From: Yersinia enterocolitica
GTDB lineage: Bacteria > Pseudomonadota > Gammaproteobacteria > Enterobacterales > Enterobacteriaceae
NCBI GenBank assembly: GCA_002082245.2
Contig: NBTC02000002.1
Coordinates: 2,232,001-2,296,000 of the forward strand
Direction: 5' to 3'
Length of the DNA: 64,000 nt
A program made the translations under genes and the position numbers. Below the pieces are notes generated by a model. The model worked only from the letters and a program-made list of their open reading frames with translations, was not told where the DNA came from and made no database searches. This document shows positions 18,746 through 27,729 of this stretch, one piece after another. Positions within the stretch are counted from its first letter, which is position 1, and each line of letters opens with the position of its first letter.

Positions 18746-19480
18746 CTACAAACCACGGACCGATGATATAAACTGTTTTAATTCAGTAGTTTGTGGATTA
18801 GCAAATAAGGCGCGACTTTCGCCCTGCTCCCACACCCGCCCTTGATGCATAAACACCACCCGGTCACCCACTTCACGGGCAAAATTCATCTCATGGGTCA
18901 CCAGAATCAGTGTCATACCTTCTGCCGCCAACTGTTCGAGGACTTTCAACACTTCCCCCACTAACTCAGGATCCAAAGCCGAGGTGATCTCATCGCACAG
19001 CAATACCTTCGGCTGCATCGCCAGCGCACGGGCAATCGCCACACGCTGCTGCTGCCCACCGGAAAGATTAGCCGGGTAATAATCGAGCCGGTCGGCCAGC
19101 CCAACTTTTTCCAGCATCAACGCCGCCAGTTCACGGCACGCGGTCGTGCTCTTTTTCAGTACCCGACGCGGTGCCAGCATCACATTCTCCAACGCTGTCA
19201 TATGTGGGAACAGATTAAAACTCTGGAACACCATGCCTACCGAGCGGCTAATCTCCCGCGCCTGCGAATCACGATCCGTTACCGTCATACCGCCCAACTT
19301 GATACTGCCGTCCTGATATCCCTCCAGCCCGTTGATACAACGCAATAAGGTACTTTTACCTGAACCACTGCGGCCAATTATCGAGATCACTTCGCCCATC
19401 TCGATATCCAGATCTACGCCTTTAAGTACATGATTCTGGCCATAGTATTTTTGAACCTGATTAATGGTGATCAGCGGCAT
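18746..19480 (-). CDS. hpxI: Polar amino-acid-type ABC transporter ATPase (HpxI-like)
   Basis: This is the 244-residue cytoplasmic ATPase of an import system of the GlnQ/HisP group. It has Walker A GRSGSGKST (36-44), the Q-loop in GMVFQSFNLFPH, the signature LSGGQQQRVAIARAL, and Walker B LLCDEITSALDPE. The usual Pro of DEPTSALD is Ile here. Its start overlaps the preceding permease gene by 20 bp. The operon context suggests that the substrate is allantoate or a related ureido compound. Confidence 0.88.
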   Translation of the reverse strand: MPLITINQVQKYYGQNHVLKGVDLDIEMGEVISIIGRSGSGKSTLLRCINGLEGYQDGSIKLGGMTVTDRDSQAREISRSVGMVFQSFNLFPHMTALENVMLAPRRVLKKSTTACRELAALMLEKVGLADRLDYYPANLSGGQQQRVAIARALAMQPKVLLCDEITSALDPELVGEVLKVLEQLAAEGMTLILVTHEMNFAREVGDRVVFMHQGRVWEQGESRALFANPQTTELKQFISSVRGL

Positions 19481-20114
19481 GAAATTTCCTCTCCAGATAA
19501 TGGCTGTAACGCGACAACGGATAACACATCAGGAAATAGCCCAGCGCCACTAAGCCAAAAACTTTAAACGGCTGATAAGTGACATTATTGAGCATGGTGC
19601 CCGCTTTGGTTAATTCGACAAAACCAATGATCGATGCCAGTGCTGTGCCCTTGATAACCTGCACCGAGAAACCCACGGTCGGTGCAATTGCGATACGCAT
19701 CGCCTGCGGCACAATCACCCGCAATAACGTCTGGCTGAAACTCAGACCCAGACAGCGGGAGGCCTCCCACTGGCCTTTCGGCAACGCTGCAATACTGCCA
19801 CACCAGATATCCACCAGAAAGGCACTGGTAAACAGTGTCAAAGCCATCGCCGCAGCCGCCCACGGGCTAACATCAATACCCAACAGCGCTAAGCCGAAGA
19901 AGGCCAGAAACAGTTGCATCAGCAACGGCGTACCCTGAAACAATTCGGTATATAGACGGACAAAACGAGCTGCCCAACACCAACGACTCAAGCGCATCAA
20001 CATCAATGGTAATGTCACTAATGTGCCGCCAAAAAAGGCCGTTAGTGACAGTAACAGCGTCCAGCGGGTGGCCAATAACAAGTTACGGATGATATCCCAG
20101 TCAGTAAACATCAT
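19461..20114 (-). CDS. hpxH: ABC transporter inner-membrane permease (HpxH-like)
   Basis: This 217-residue His/Glu/Gln/Arg-type permease has five or so hydrophobic segments. The EAA-loop is visible in GQWEASRCLGLSFSQTLLRVIVPQAM, the contact site for the ATPase. It begins with a 4-bp overlap with the other permease gene and probably forms a heterodimer with it. Paired permeases of this size are usual for family-3 binding-protein systems. Confidence 0.87.
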   Translation of the reverse strand: MMFTDWDIIRNLLLATRWTLLLSLTAFFGGTLVTLPLMLMRLSRWCWAARFVRLYTELFQGTPLLMQLFLAFFGLALLGIDVSPWAAAAMALTLFTSAFLVDIWCGSIAALPKGQWEASRCLGLSFSQTLLRVIVPQAMRIAIAPTVGFSVQVIKGTALASIIGFVELTKAGTMLNNVTYQPFKVFGLVALGYFLMCYPLSRYSHYLERKFHAADHH

Positions 20115-20785
20115 GAGTTATGGCTCCCAAAGAATCGACGGCCAACCGCCAGCAGTAATTGGCGCATTGCGATGGCTAACAACAAATAGAGCAAGGTGGT
20201 CACCAGATAGACTTCAAAACTGAGGAAGGTGCGCGACTGAATCAGGTTGGCGGCAAATGTCAGTTCTTCAAATGACACCTGTGATACCACCGCAGAACCG
20301 AGCATCACAATAATGCACTGGCTTACCAGCGCCGGATAAATGCGCTGTAACGACGGCGGTAGGATCACGCGGAAAAAAGTCTGACTACGGCGTAACCCTA
20401 ATACCCGCCCCGCCTCCCACTGGCCTTTAGCGCTGGCTTGAATCCCGGCACGAATAATCTCCGTGCTATAAGCGCCCAGATTGATAGTCATCGCCAATAA
20501 GGCTGCCTGACCGGCACTAAGTTTCAAGCCAAGTGCCGGTAAACCAAACACAATAAAAAACAGTTGCACCACGAATGGGGTATTACGCACAATTTCTACA
20601 TAACCACCCCATATCCGGCGCAATATAACCCTATCACCACAGCGAATTGCGGCTCCCGCTATCCCCAGCGCAATACCGCCGAGGGTGGCCATAGCCGTCA
20701 GCTCAATGGTGGTCAACAGGCCCGACAATAGTTCAGGCAGATAAGGCCACAAAGCAGAGAAATTAAGCTGATAGGTCATAGCCAA
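20111..20785 (-). CDS. hpxG: ABC transporter inner-membrane permease (HpxG-like)
   Basis: This is the second 224-residue permease of the polar amino-acid family. The EAA-loop GQWEAGRVLGLRRSQTFFRVILPPSL is clear, and about five membrane segments are visible. It lies 6 bp after the binding-protein gene and overlaps the next permease by 4 bp, so the transporter genes are tightly coupled. Confidence 0.87.
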   Translation of the reverse strand: MAMTYQLNFSALWPYLPELLSGLLTTIELTAMATLGGIALGIAGAAIRCGDRVILRRIWGGYVEIVRNTPFVVQLFFIVFGLPALGLKLSAGQAALLAMTINLGAYSTEIIRAGIQASAKGQWEAGRVLGLRRSQTFFRVILPPSLQRIYPALVSQCIIVMLGSAVVSQVSFEELTFAANLIQSRTFLSFEVYLVTTLLYLLLAIAMRQLLLAVGRRFFGSHNS

Positions 20786-20791
20786 CTCCTG

Positions 20792-21583
20792 TTATGCACC
20801 CAAATCAGCCGGTAACGGCGCCTTCAACCATTTCTCGGACAAACCATTTAGCGTGTTATCCTGCAATGCTTCCCCAATCAGTGCATCCACTTTGGCTTTC
20901 AGAGCCGTTTCTCCCTGACGCAAACCGATATAACACGGTGAATCTTTCAGCATAAACTTCGCCACCGGTGCCTGGGTTGGATTCTGGCGAACCAGTGCAC
21001 TGACCACCAAATTGCCCGTCGCCAAATAATTCACCTGACCAGACAGGTAGGCTGACAGCGTAGTGTTGTTATCTTCATACCGTTTAATCTGAGCATCTTT
21101 AGGGGCTAACTCACTCAGCACCATATCTTCCACTGCACCACGGGTTACCCCCACCGTTTTACCTGCCAATTGTTCTGGTTGCTTCAGTGCATCGTCTTTA
21201 GCACCAAATACACCCAAGAAAAACGGTGCATAGGCACGGCTAAATGCGATAGCTTTTTCCCGTTCAGGATTTTTACCCAAGCTGGAAATCACTAAATCCA
21301 CTTTATCCGTTTGCAGATAAGGCACTCGGTTGGCACTGGTCACCGGCACCAGTTGCAACTTTAGTTTCATCTTATCGGCCAAATAATGTGCCATGTCGAT
21401 GTCATAACCCTGCGGCTGAAGATCCGTACCAACCGAGCCAAATGGCGGGAAATCCTGTGGAACGGCGACCCGCAACACACCACGCTGCTGAATTTGCTCT
21501 AACTGATCGGCTAACACCGAAGGAGCCTGAACCCATATCAGTGCAGCACCCAGCAAGGCCAACATCCGCTTTTTCATGTTCAT
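20792..21583 (-). CDS. hpxF: Periplasmic solute-binding protein, family 3 (HpxF-like)
   Basis: This is the substrate-binding protein of the ABC importer, 263 residues from the chosen start. I take the ATG at 21583 (MNMKKRMLALL) because GGAG lies seven bases upstream and it is followed by a normal signal peptide ending near SVLADQ; a longer frame reaches 21646 but would bury the signal. The family-3 pattern is seen in GVLRVAVPQDFPPFG, the loop GYDIDMAHYLADKM, and DLVISSLGKNPEREKAIAFS. It is the first gene of the operon, preceded by two copies of a palindrome also found in front of hpxU. The ligand is not evident from sequence; allantoate is inferred from the operon. Confidence 0.87.
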   Translation of the reverse strand: MNMKKRMLALLGAALIWVQAPSVLADQLEQIQQRGVLRVAVPQDFPPFGSVGTDLQPQGYDIDMAHYLADKMKLKLQLVPVTSANRVPYLQTDKVDLVISSLGKNPEREKAIAFSRAYAPFFLGVFGAKDDALKQPEQLAGKTVGVTRGAVEDMVLSELAPKDAQIKRYEDNNTTLSAYLSGQVNYLATGNLVVSALVRQNPTQAPVAKFMLKDSPCYIGLRQGETALKAKVDALIGEALQDNTLNGLSEKWLKAPLPADLGA

Positions 21584-21607
21584 AGCATATCTCCGATAAC
21601 CCAGTAA

Positions 21608-21623
21608 TGAAACGATGGGTTCT
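21608..21623. promoter_or_regulatory. Putative HpxU operator, hpxF-proximal (weak copy)
   Basis: TGAAACGATGGGTTCT matches the TGAAAC-N4-GTTTCA palindrome in 10 of 12 defined bases. It is 25 bp before the hpxF start and 30 bp from the next copy, about three helical turns. Confidence 0.45.
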
Positions 21624-21637
21624 TTAAAAGCAAACAC

Positions 21638-21653
21638 TGAAACCATCGTTGCA
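21638..21653. promoter_or_regulatory. Putative HpxU operator upstream of hpxF (strong copy)
   Basis: TGAAACCATCGTTGCA matches the palindrome TGAAAC-N4-GTTTCA at 11 of 12 defined bases and shares the central ATC with the perfect copy in front of hpxU. An RpiR-type repressor with such a site is the simplest reading; binding is inferred. The rest of the 338-bp gap between hpxF and hpxU shows no gene. Confidence 0.55.
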
Positions 21654-21921
21654 ACTACTATGCCAATGATAACCTATGACGAGAGGCCCATATTTAGGCT
21701 CACTACACGAATCACAAGGAATAAATCGAAGAGAGAGACTCACAATCAAGGTGCAAATCAACAATCAAAATGCACCACAAAAGTGCATTAATTGATAAAA
21801 AGAAGGCGTTAGCGCGCCGCCGGGAGGTGAAAGTGACATAAGCTGTCGCAACAGCCAGAAGAGTGTTACCCCTTCGGACACTGAACTAAACGATAGCCTT
21901 TTGACTTATATGGCGAACAAA

Positions 21922-22761
21922 CTACCGTTGCTCTAACTCTCCTAAATCATCATATAAATCAGCGATTTGATGAATTCGCTGACGGCCCTGTGCGAGCATT
22001 TCATGCAATAAAGCATTACTCAGTAAATTTGCCAGACTCATGGCCGAAGAGTAGCTATCAAAAGCCGATACGCTGTCGAGCGGCGTAGTCAACCGCCAAC
22101 GTGCTAACGGCAATATTGACTGAGCTTGCGGCTCACAAATCAGCAGCGTCGGCACGCCTTGTACCTGCATTTGTAGCAGGATCTCGCGGATAACTTTTGG
22201 CCGGCGGCGAAATGCCACCACAATAACTAAATCACGCGGCGTGACATCCACCAACTCCTCTGCCAGCGTCTGCCCCGCTTGTGGCACCAACTGCACGTGC
22301 TGGCGCACCTGCAACAACTGTTGACGTAAATGCAGAGCAACCGGGTAACTGTTTCGTAGCCCCAATAATAAGATACGCGGCGCACGTATCATCGCATCGA
22401 TAACCTCGGCTAACTGACGGCTATCCAACTGACTCACCCAATGCGTTAAATTCGCCATTTCTTGCTTATAGTGGCGCGCCAGCAAGGTGTTCCCTTGTAC
22501 CGCATCACGACTATCGGTCAATGGCATACCGCTTTGACGCAAGGTGCGTACTTCTTCACGCATTTCCCGATAACTGGCGTACCCCAAGCGCTTAAACAGC
22601 CGGCTAACCGTGGCCTTAGACACCCCACTCAAGCGCGCCAATTCAGCACTGTTATAGCTAATCAGGTCGTCAAAATGATCAAAAATAAAATCAGTAACGC
22701 GCTGCTCCTGCGGGGTCAACTGTGCATAATGCGCCCGCAAACGTTCATCAATCTGTTTCAT
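21922..22761 (-). CDS. hpxU: RpiR-family transcriptional regulator (HpxU-like)
   Basis: This 279-residue regulator has an N-terminal HTH_6 domain (about 1-77; helix-turn-helix around LARLSGVSKATVSRLFKRLGY) and a C-terminal SIS sugar-isomerase-like domain (about 120-260; RILLLGLRNSYPVALHLRQQL and TPRDLVIVVAFRRRPKVIREIL). It is transcribed in the same direction as the allantoate operon, 338 bp upstream. In Klebsiella pneumoniae the allantoate genes are controlled by the RpiR-type repressor HpxU, and the position here agrees. A perfect palindrome 17 bp before its start suggests autoregulation. The HTH/SIS family call is firm; the name rests on context. Confidence 0.85.
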   Translation of the reverse strand: MKQIDERLRAHYAQLTPQEQRVTDFIFDHFDDLISYNSAELARLSGVSKATVSRLFKRLGYASYREMREEVRTLRQSGMPLTDSRDAVQGNTLLARHYKQEMANLTHWVSQLDSRQLAEVIDAMIRAPRILLLGLRNSYPVALHLRQQLLQVRQHVQLVPQAGQTLAEELVDVTPRDLVIVVAFRRRPKVIREILLQMQVQGVPTLLICEPQAQSILPLARWRLTTPLDSVSAFDSYSSAMSLANLLSNALLHEMLAQGRQRIHQIADLYDDLGELEQR

Positions 22762-22777
22762 ACCCTTCTCCGGCCAA

Positions 22778-22793
22778 TGAAACTATCGTTTCA
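22778..22793. promoter_or_regulatory. Putative HpxU operator in front of hpxU (perfect palindrome)
   Basis: TGAAAC-TATC-GTTTCA is a perfect inverted repeat with a 4-bp centre, 17 bp upstream of the hpxU start codon. Two similar copies precede hpxF, and no other function is apparent. Confidence 0.55.
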
Positions 22794-23040
22794 GCATAAG
22801 CATTTTTGCGGAAAATAGCACACAAGCCCACCGCAGTAATAAGATAATTTTCATGCTGAGTGCTATCTGTCATTCGCCAGCGAGTCGGCCACGGTTCGAT
22901 TAGCCTGCTTGGTTGAAGCAAAGTGATCACCGATCGAGTATCAACTAAAACCCGATCTGAACTGAGATAAAATTTATCCCTTGGTTTATCATTCCTAATT
23001 ATCTAATACTGTCGCTCTTATCAATTCAGAATAATTCCTT

Positions 23041-24243
23041 ATGACACAAAAAGCTGAAAACTCCGGGTTAAGTCCGGCATTGATCGTGTTGATGTCGGTC
23101 GCAACCGGACTGGCTGTTGCCAGCAACTACTATGCCCAGCCACTGCTGGAAACCATCGCACAAGCCTTTAATCTCTCGGTCAATCAAGCTGGATTTATCG
23201 TTACTGCGGCCCAGTTGGGCTATGCTGTGGGATTAATGTTCCTGGTGCCGCTAGGGGATATGTTTGAACGCCGTGGGCTGATTGTGGGCATGACCTTGCT
23301 GGCTGCTGGCGGCATGCTGATTACCGCAATGTCACAAAACCTCACTATGATGATTGTTGGCACCGCGCTCACTGGTTTGTTCTCAGTGGTGGCACAATTA
23401 CTGGTGCCGCTGGCGGCCACTCTGGCTGCGCCGGAAAAACGCGGTAAGGTGGTCGGTATTATTATGAGTGGTCTGCTGCTGGGGATTTTGCTGGCACGAA
23501 CCGTGGCAGGAGCACTGGCCTCCATTGGCGGTTGGCGCACCATTTATTGGGTCGCCAGCGCGCTGATGTTCGTCATGGCATTGGTATTGTGGCGCTACCT
23601 GCCGCGCTATAAACAACATACCGGTTTAAATTACGGCCAGCTGCTTGGTTCAATATTCTCGCTGTTTATTCGCACACCCGTGCTGCGCACCCGTGCCTTG
23701 CTCGGCGCGCTCTCGTTTGCCAACTTTAGTGTGTTGTGGACGTCGATGGCCTTCTTACTGGCTTCTCCCCCCTTCGGCTATTCAGAAGCTACTATCGGGC
23801 TATTTGGCCTGGTCGGTGCTGCTGGCGCGTTGATGGCGACCAAAGCGGGCCAATTGGCGGATAAAGGTAAAGCCCGCATCACCACCAGTGTTGGTTTGGG
23901 ATTACTGCTGTTGTCTTGGATACCTATCGCCCTGGGGCAGCATTCCATCATCGCGCTGATTATCGGCATTGTGGTGTTGGATCTGGCGGTTCAGGGGGTG
24001 CATGTCACCAATCAGAGCGTGATATATCGCATGATGCCGGAAGCCAGAAATCGCTTAACCGCCGGTTATATGACCACTTACTTTATCGGCGGGGCGTTAG
24101 GTTCGCTGATTTCAGCAGCAGCATACCAACATGCCGGCTGGTATGGTGTGGCAATGGCCGGTTTGGTGCTGTGCATACTAAATATTACGACGTGGCTGGC
24201 CGGTAAACGCTTTGATCCTCCCGCTAATCAACCCGTTGAGTGA
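23041..24243 (+). CDS. ygaY: MFS transporter, YgaY-like
   Basis: This 400-residue major facilitator protein has about 12 membrane segments. The loop 2-3 signature is GDMFERRGLIVG, and the second half carries GQLADKGKARITT at the matching place. It belongs to the drug:H+ antiporter-like group. Position upstream of ygaZH-mprA-emrAB matches E. coli ygaY, which is broken in E. coli K-12 but intact here. The substrate is unknown. The ATG at 23041 begins the only sensible N terminus. Confidence 0.8.
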   Translation: MTQKAENSGLSPALIVLMSVATGLAVASNYYAQPLLETIAQAFNLSVNQAGFIVTAAQLGYAVGLMFLVPLGDMFERRGLIVGMTLLAAGGMLITAMSQNLTMMIVGTALTGLFSVVAQLLVPLAATLAAPEKRGKVVGIIMSGLLLGILLARTVAGALASIGGWRTIYWVASALMFVMALVLWRYLPRYKQHTGLNYGQLLGSIFSLFIRTPVLRTRALLGALSFANFSVLWTSMAFLLASPPFGYSEATIGLFGLVGAAGALMATKAGQLADKGKARITTSVGLGLLLLSWIPIALGQHSIIALIIGIVVLDLAVQGVHVTNQSVIYRMMPEARNRLTAGYMTTYFIGGALGSLISAAAYQHAGWYGVAMAGLVLCILNITTWLAGKRFDPPANQPVE

Positions 24244-24366
24244 CCTTAATTAGTTAGCTAACTAATAATCAATGCAGATATAAATTTGGGTTATAGGGTA
24301 TTAAGAAAATTACCACTCTGGTAATGTTACCTAACTTGTTATTTTGCCCTGTAACCCAAAGATCTT

Positions 24367-25140
24367 ATGCCAAGCCAAATCACCGACTCTCCGCCAGCTA
24401 CCCGGTCAACCGCCACCTTTACGGAGGGCATTACCGATAGCCTGCCTATCGTTATCGGCTATTTACCCGTCGCCTTCGCCTTTGGTCTGAGTTCGGTAAA
24501 ACTGGGTTTTACCCCGCTGGAAGGTATTTTCTTCTCTTGCATCATTTATGCCGGTGCCAGCCAATTCGTTATTACCGCACTGCTCAGCGCCGGGATGTCA
24601 TTATGGGTTTCCGCCTTAACCGTGATGGCAATGGATATCCGTCATATCTTGTATGGACCGGCACTCAAACACCGTATTCTGACCAAATTATCCGGTAAAA
24701 AAACCGCGCTGTGGGCATTTGGTTTGACCGATGAAGTGTTTGCTGCTGCCACCACCAAGTTAATGAAAGAAGAGCGACGCTGGAGCGAAAACTGGATGCT
24801 CGGTATCGCGTTTACCTCTTGGCTATCTTGGGTGGCAGGTACCGCAATCGGTGCCATGTTTGGCAATGGCCCGTTGGAGAATTATCCCGCTATTGAGGCC
24901 TCCCTCTCCTTTATGTTACCGGCGTTGTTCTTGAGCTTTCTGCTGGCCTCATTTAAACGCCAATACAGCCTAACCGTTATCGCCTCGCTGAGTGGCGCAT
25001 TGCTCGGCGCCGTGTTGTTCTCTATTCCGGTGGCGATTTTGGCCGGAATTGGCGCAGGGTGCCTGGCCGCCCTGCTGCAACCCACACCAGAAGTGGTGAC
25101 CGAACACAGTGAAAATAACGAGCAGGAGCCGACACCATGA
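24367..25140 (+). CDS. ygaZ: L-valine exporter large subunit (AzlC family)
   Basis: YgaZ is the large membrane subunit of the branched-chain amino-acid exporter YgaZH (AzlCD/BrnFE family), shown in E. coli to export valine. The 257-residue protein has the AzlC pattern: ITDSLPIVIGYLPVAFAFG, GASQFVITALLSAG and MAMDIRHILYG, with several membrane segments. Its stop overlaps the ygaH start by 4 bp (ATGA). Confidence 0.92.
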   Translation: MPSQITDSPPATRSTATFTEGITDSLPIVIGYLPVAFAFGLSSVKLGFTPLEGIFFSCIIYAGASQFVITALLSAGMSLWVSALTVMAMDIRHILYGPALKHRILTKLSGKKTALWAFGLTDEVFAAATTKLMKEERRWSENWMLGIAFTSWLSWVAGTAIGAMFGNGPLENYPAIEASLSFMLPALFLSFLLASFKRQYSLTVIASLSGALLGAVLFSIPVAILAGIGAGCLAALLQPTPEVVTEHSENNEQEPTP

Positions 25141-25478
25141 ATTCAGATGTCCTGATTATTGGGTTAGTGGTGGGGACAGTAAATTACCTGTTTCGTTATT
25201 TGCCACTGCGCCTGGGACCAGCACGTAAACAAGCGGGTCTGCAACGAGGCAGAGTTTCACTGCTGTTGGACAGCATTGGGATTGCTTCTATCTGTGCGTT
25301 ATTGGTGGTTTCCAGTACACCAGAAATTATGCATAACCCGCAGAAACTCATGCCGACACTGATTGGCTTTCTGGTTATCTGTGGCTGCTTTTATAAAACC
25401 AACAGTATTATCTTCGCCACGTTATTTGGCGCGATCAGCTATGGACTGACATTCAAATTGCTCATGATTTTGGGATAA
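25137..25478 (+). CDS. ygaH: L-valine exporter small subunit (AzlD family)
   Basis: YgaH, 113 residues, is the small partner of YgaZ. It has the AzlD-type pattern of four hydrophobic helices, with LFRYLPLRLGPARKQAG after the first and LLDSIGIASICALLVVS following. Translationally coupled to ygaZ. The 170-bp gap that follows holds the mprA promoter, and no other gene is seen there. Confidence 0.9.
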   Translation: MNSDVLIIGLVVGTVNYLFRYLPLRLGPARKQAGLQRGRVSLLLDSIGIASICALLVVSSTPEIMHNPQKLMPTLIGFLVICGCFYKTNSIIFATLFGAISYGLTFKLLMILG

Positions 25479-25648
25479 GAGATTGCCTGAATTGTGAGCT
25501 AAAACACAATAACCTTACAATTAGTGATACTAATTACTACAAACAGTGACTGAATAACACGAATTGCTAAATTTTTCTCGAATTATACCGTTTACATTAT
25601 TAGTCACTATCGTTACTGTACCATTTGAAATTAATGAGGCTCATTATA

Positions 25649-26161
25649 ATGGAAAGTTCGTTTAGTCCTATAGAACAGATGCTTAATTTTCGTGCCAAAC
25701 GCCAGAAAGATTTCCCTTATCAGGAAATTCTACTGACACGCTTGTGTATGCATATGCACAGTAAGTTGCTAGAAAATCGCAACAAGATGCTGAAAGCACA
25801 AGGAATTAACGAAACCTTATTTATGGCATTAATTACGCTGGATGCGCAGGAAAGTCGCAGTATCCAACCGTCTGAACTGAGTGCGGCACTGGGTTCTTCG
25901 CGCACCAATGCGACCCGCATTGCTGACGAACTGGAAAAGAAAGGTTGGATTGAGCGCCGCGAAAGCCACAATGACCGCCGTTGTTTGCATTTGCATCTGA
26001 CCGAGGCGGGCGTTGAGTTTTTGAATCAGCTGCTGCCCCCACAACATAAATGTCTGCATTTTCTTTGGTCAACCCTAGACGCTGACGAACAGCAACAGCT
26101 TGAAACGCTGACGCGCAAGTTACTGTCTCGTTTAGATCAAATGGAAGTACCGGAGCAGTAA
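25649..26161 (+). CDS. mprA: MarR-family repressor MprA (EmrR)
   Basis: MprA (EmrR) represses the emrAB multidrug pump and is released by uncouplers and phenolics. I chose the ATG at 25649 ([12 protein letters not shown]), which follows GAGG by nine bases and reproduces the E. coli N terminus; an upstream in-frame codon at 25625 would add eight residues. The 170-residue protein contains the winged helix: [24 protein letters not shown], then the wing [15 protein letters not shown]. It is followed, after a decayed outer-membrane-factor fragment, by emrAB. Confidence 0.95.
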   Translation: MESSFSPIEQMLNFRAKRQKDFPYQEILLTRLCMHMHSKLLENRNKMLKAQGINETLFMALITLDAQESRSIQPSELSAALGSSRTNATRIADELEKKGWIERRESHNDRRCLHLHLTEAGVEFLNQLLPPQHKCLHFLWSTLDADEQQQLETLTRKLLSRLDQMEVPEQ

Positions 26162-26274
26162 TTCCAATATATCTATCCAGGCGCATTACTTGATCCAAGT
26201 AAACAACTATGCGATCCCCACATAGCTGGAGACTCACGCCTTTGTTCGCCATTTTTTAAGGGCTGAACTGACGA

Positions 26275-26502
26275 TTGATTTACTCGGCTAATACCCGGAT
26301 ATTGCAGCCCAACGTCCGTTATAAAACTGGGATTATCGGCAGTGATGAGCTGTTGGTAACCGAATCACAATATCTACAACAGCAACAATCGGAACTTAGC
26401 GCCAGCAACCATTTATTGCAGGCCAAGATTAGTTTGATCCGTTCATTGGGTGGTGGTCATCAGGCCCCGGTCAATGAGGGTTCACAAAATAAAACAATAT
26501 AA
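26275..26502 (+). pseudogene. Remnant of an outer-membrane efflux factor (TolC/NodT type), C-terminal fragment
   Basis: About 75 codons remain, in frame to a TAA just before emrA, with no good start codon (the frame begins at TTG). The sequence RYKTGIIGSDELLVTESQYL, followed by coiled-coil residues and ending in IRSLGGGHQ, matches the last helices and the LGGGW-type ending of outer-membrane factors of tripartite pumps. The N-terminal 300-plus residues are missing, and the 113 bp between mprA and this fragment show nothing I can match. It is probably a relic of a pump operon that once carried its own exit duct. Confidence 0.65.
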
Positions 26503-26517
26503 AATGTGGGGAAGACC

Positions 26518-27690
26518 ATGAGTACAAGCGCGGAAGCTCAAATCCCGCAACAACCGCAGAACAAGAAGAAGCAACGTAAACGCATACTTCTTCTCCTGAC
26601 GGTTATTTTTATCATCCTTGGCGTGGCCTATTTTATTTATTGGTTCTTGGTGTTACGTCATCATCAAGAGACTGATAATGCTTATATTTCAGGCAACCAG
26701 ATACAGATCATGTCGCAGGTTCCCGGCAGCGTAGTCAGTGTCAATTTCGAAAATACAGATTTTGTTAAAAGTGGCGATGTACTGCTGGCTCTTGACCCAA
26801 CTGATGCCGAACAGGCGTTTGAGCAGGCAAAAACCGCACTGGCTAACAGTGTGCGTCAAACCCACCAGCTCATGATTAACAGTAAGCAGTATCAGGCGAA
26901 TATTGCCCTGAAAAAAACTGAACTGAGTAAATCACAAAATGACCTACAACGCCGTGTGGTGCTCGGTTCGGCTAATGTCATTGGCCGTGAAGAGCTGCAA
27001 CACGCCCGTGATGCCGTCGATGCCGCACAGGCTTCGCTGGATGTTGCGATTGCACAATACAATGCCAATCAGGCATTGGTTTTAAATACCCCATTAGAAA
27101 AACAACCGGCTGTCGAGCAGGCTGCGGCCAAGTTACGTGATGCCTGGCTCTCCTTGCAACGGACCAAAGTTGTCAGCCCGGTAGACGGTTTTGTTTCACG
27201 CCGCAGTGTGCAAGTGGGTGCTGAAATTGCCAATGGCGCGCCATTAATGGCAGTTATCCCGGCAAACCAGATGTGGGTTGACGCTAACTTTAAAGAGACA
27301 CAGTTAGCGAATATGCGCATTGGCCAAAGCGCCACAGTCATAACTGATTTCTATGGTGATGACGTGGTTTATCAGGGGAAAGTGGTTGGTCTGGACATGG
27401 GGACCGGCAGCGCCTTCTCACTGTTACCGGCGCAAAATGCCACCGGTAACTGGATTAAAGTGGTTCAGCGCCTGCCAGTCCGTATCGAACTGGATAACAA
27501 ACAACTGGCTGAACATCCGCTGCGTATTGGCCTGTCTACCACGGTTAGAGTGGATACCGCCAATACCGACGGCCAAGTGCTGGCACAAAATGTGCGTAAA
27601 GAACCTGCATTTGTAACTAACGCGCTGTCACTGGATTTAGCACCGGTTAATCAAATGATTAGCGACATTGTTCATGCGAATGCGGGTTAA
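26518..27690 (+). CDS. emrA: Multidrug efflux membrane-fusion protein EmrA
   Basis: EmrA is the periplasmic adaptor of the EmrAB-TolC pump. I chose the ATG at 26518 (MSTSAEAQIPQQ), giving 390 residues as in E. coli; a GTG four codons earlier is unlikely. Order: basic cytoplasmic tail, one membrane anchor (about 27-46), biotinyl/lipoyl hairpin with long coiled coil (about 85-205), and the barrel region VSPVDGFVSRRSVQVG followed by MWVDANFKETQLANMRIGQ. Repression by MprA is likely. Confidence 0.96.
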   Translation: MSTSAEAQIPQQPQNKKKQRKRILLLLTVIFIILGVAYFIYWFLVLRHHQETDNAYISGNQIQIMSQVPGSVVSVNFENTDFVKSGDVLLALDPTDAEQAFEQAKTALANSVRQTHQLMINSKQYQANIALKKTELSKSQNDLQRRVVLGSANVIGREELQHARDAVDAAQASLDVAIAQYNANQALVLNTPLEKQPAVEQAAAKLRDAWLSLQRTKVVSPVDGFVSRRSVQVGAEIANGAPLMAVIPANQMWVDANFKETQLANMRIGQSATVITDFYGDDVVYQGKVVGLDMGTGSAFSLLPAQNATGNWIKVVQRLPVRIELDNKQLAEHPLRIGLSTTVRVDTANTDGQVLAQNVRKEPAFVTNALSLDLAPVNQMISDIVHANAG

Positions 27691-27729
27691 TGTTGATGCA
27701 AATGCAAGTTAAGCGCGCCGGAGGCCTCT

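Noticed and set aside
22748..22930. Short minus-strand frame upstream of hpxU
   Set aside because: It overlaps the hpxU start and the operator palindrome and shows no conserved content.
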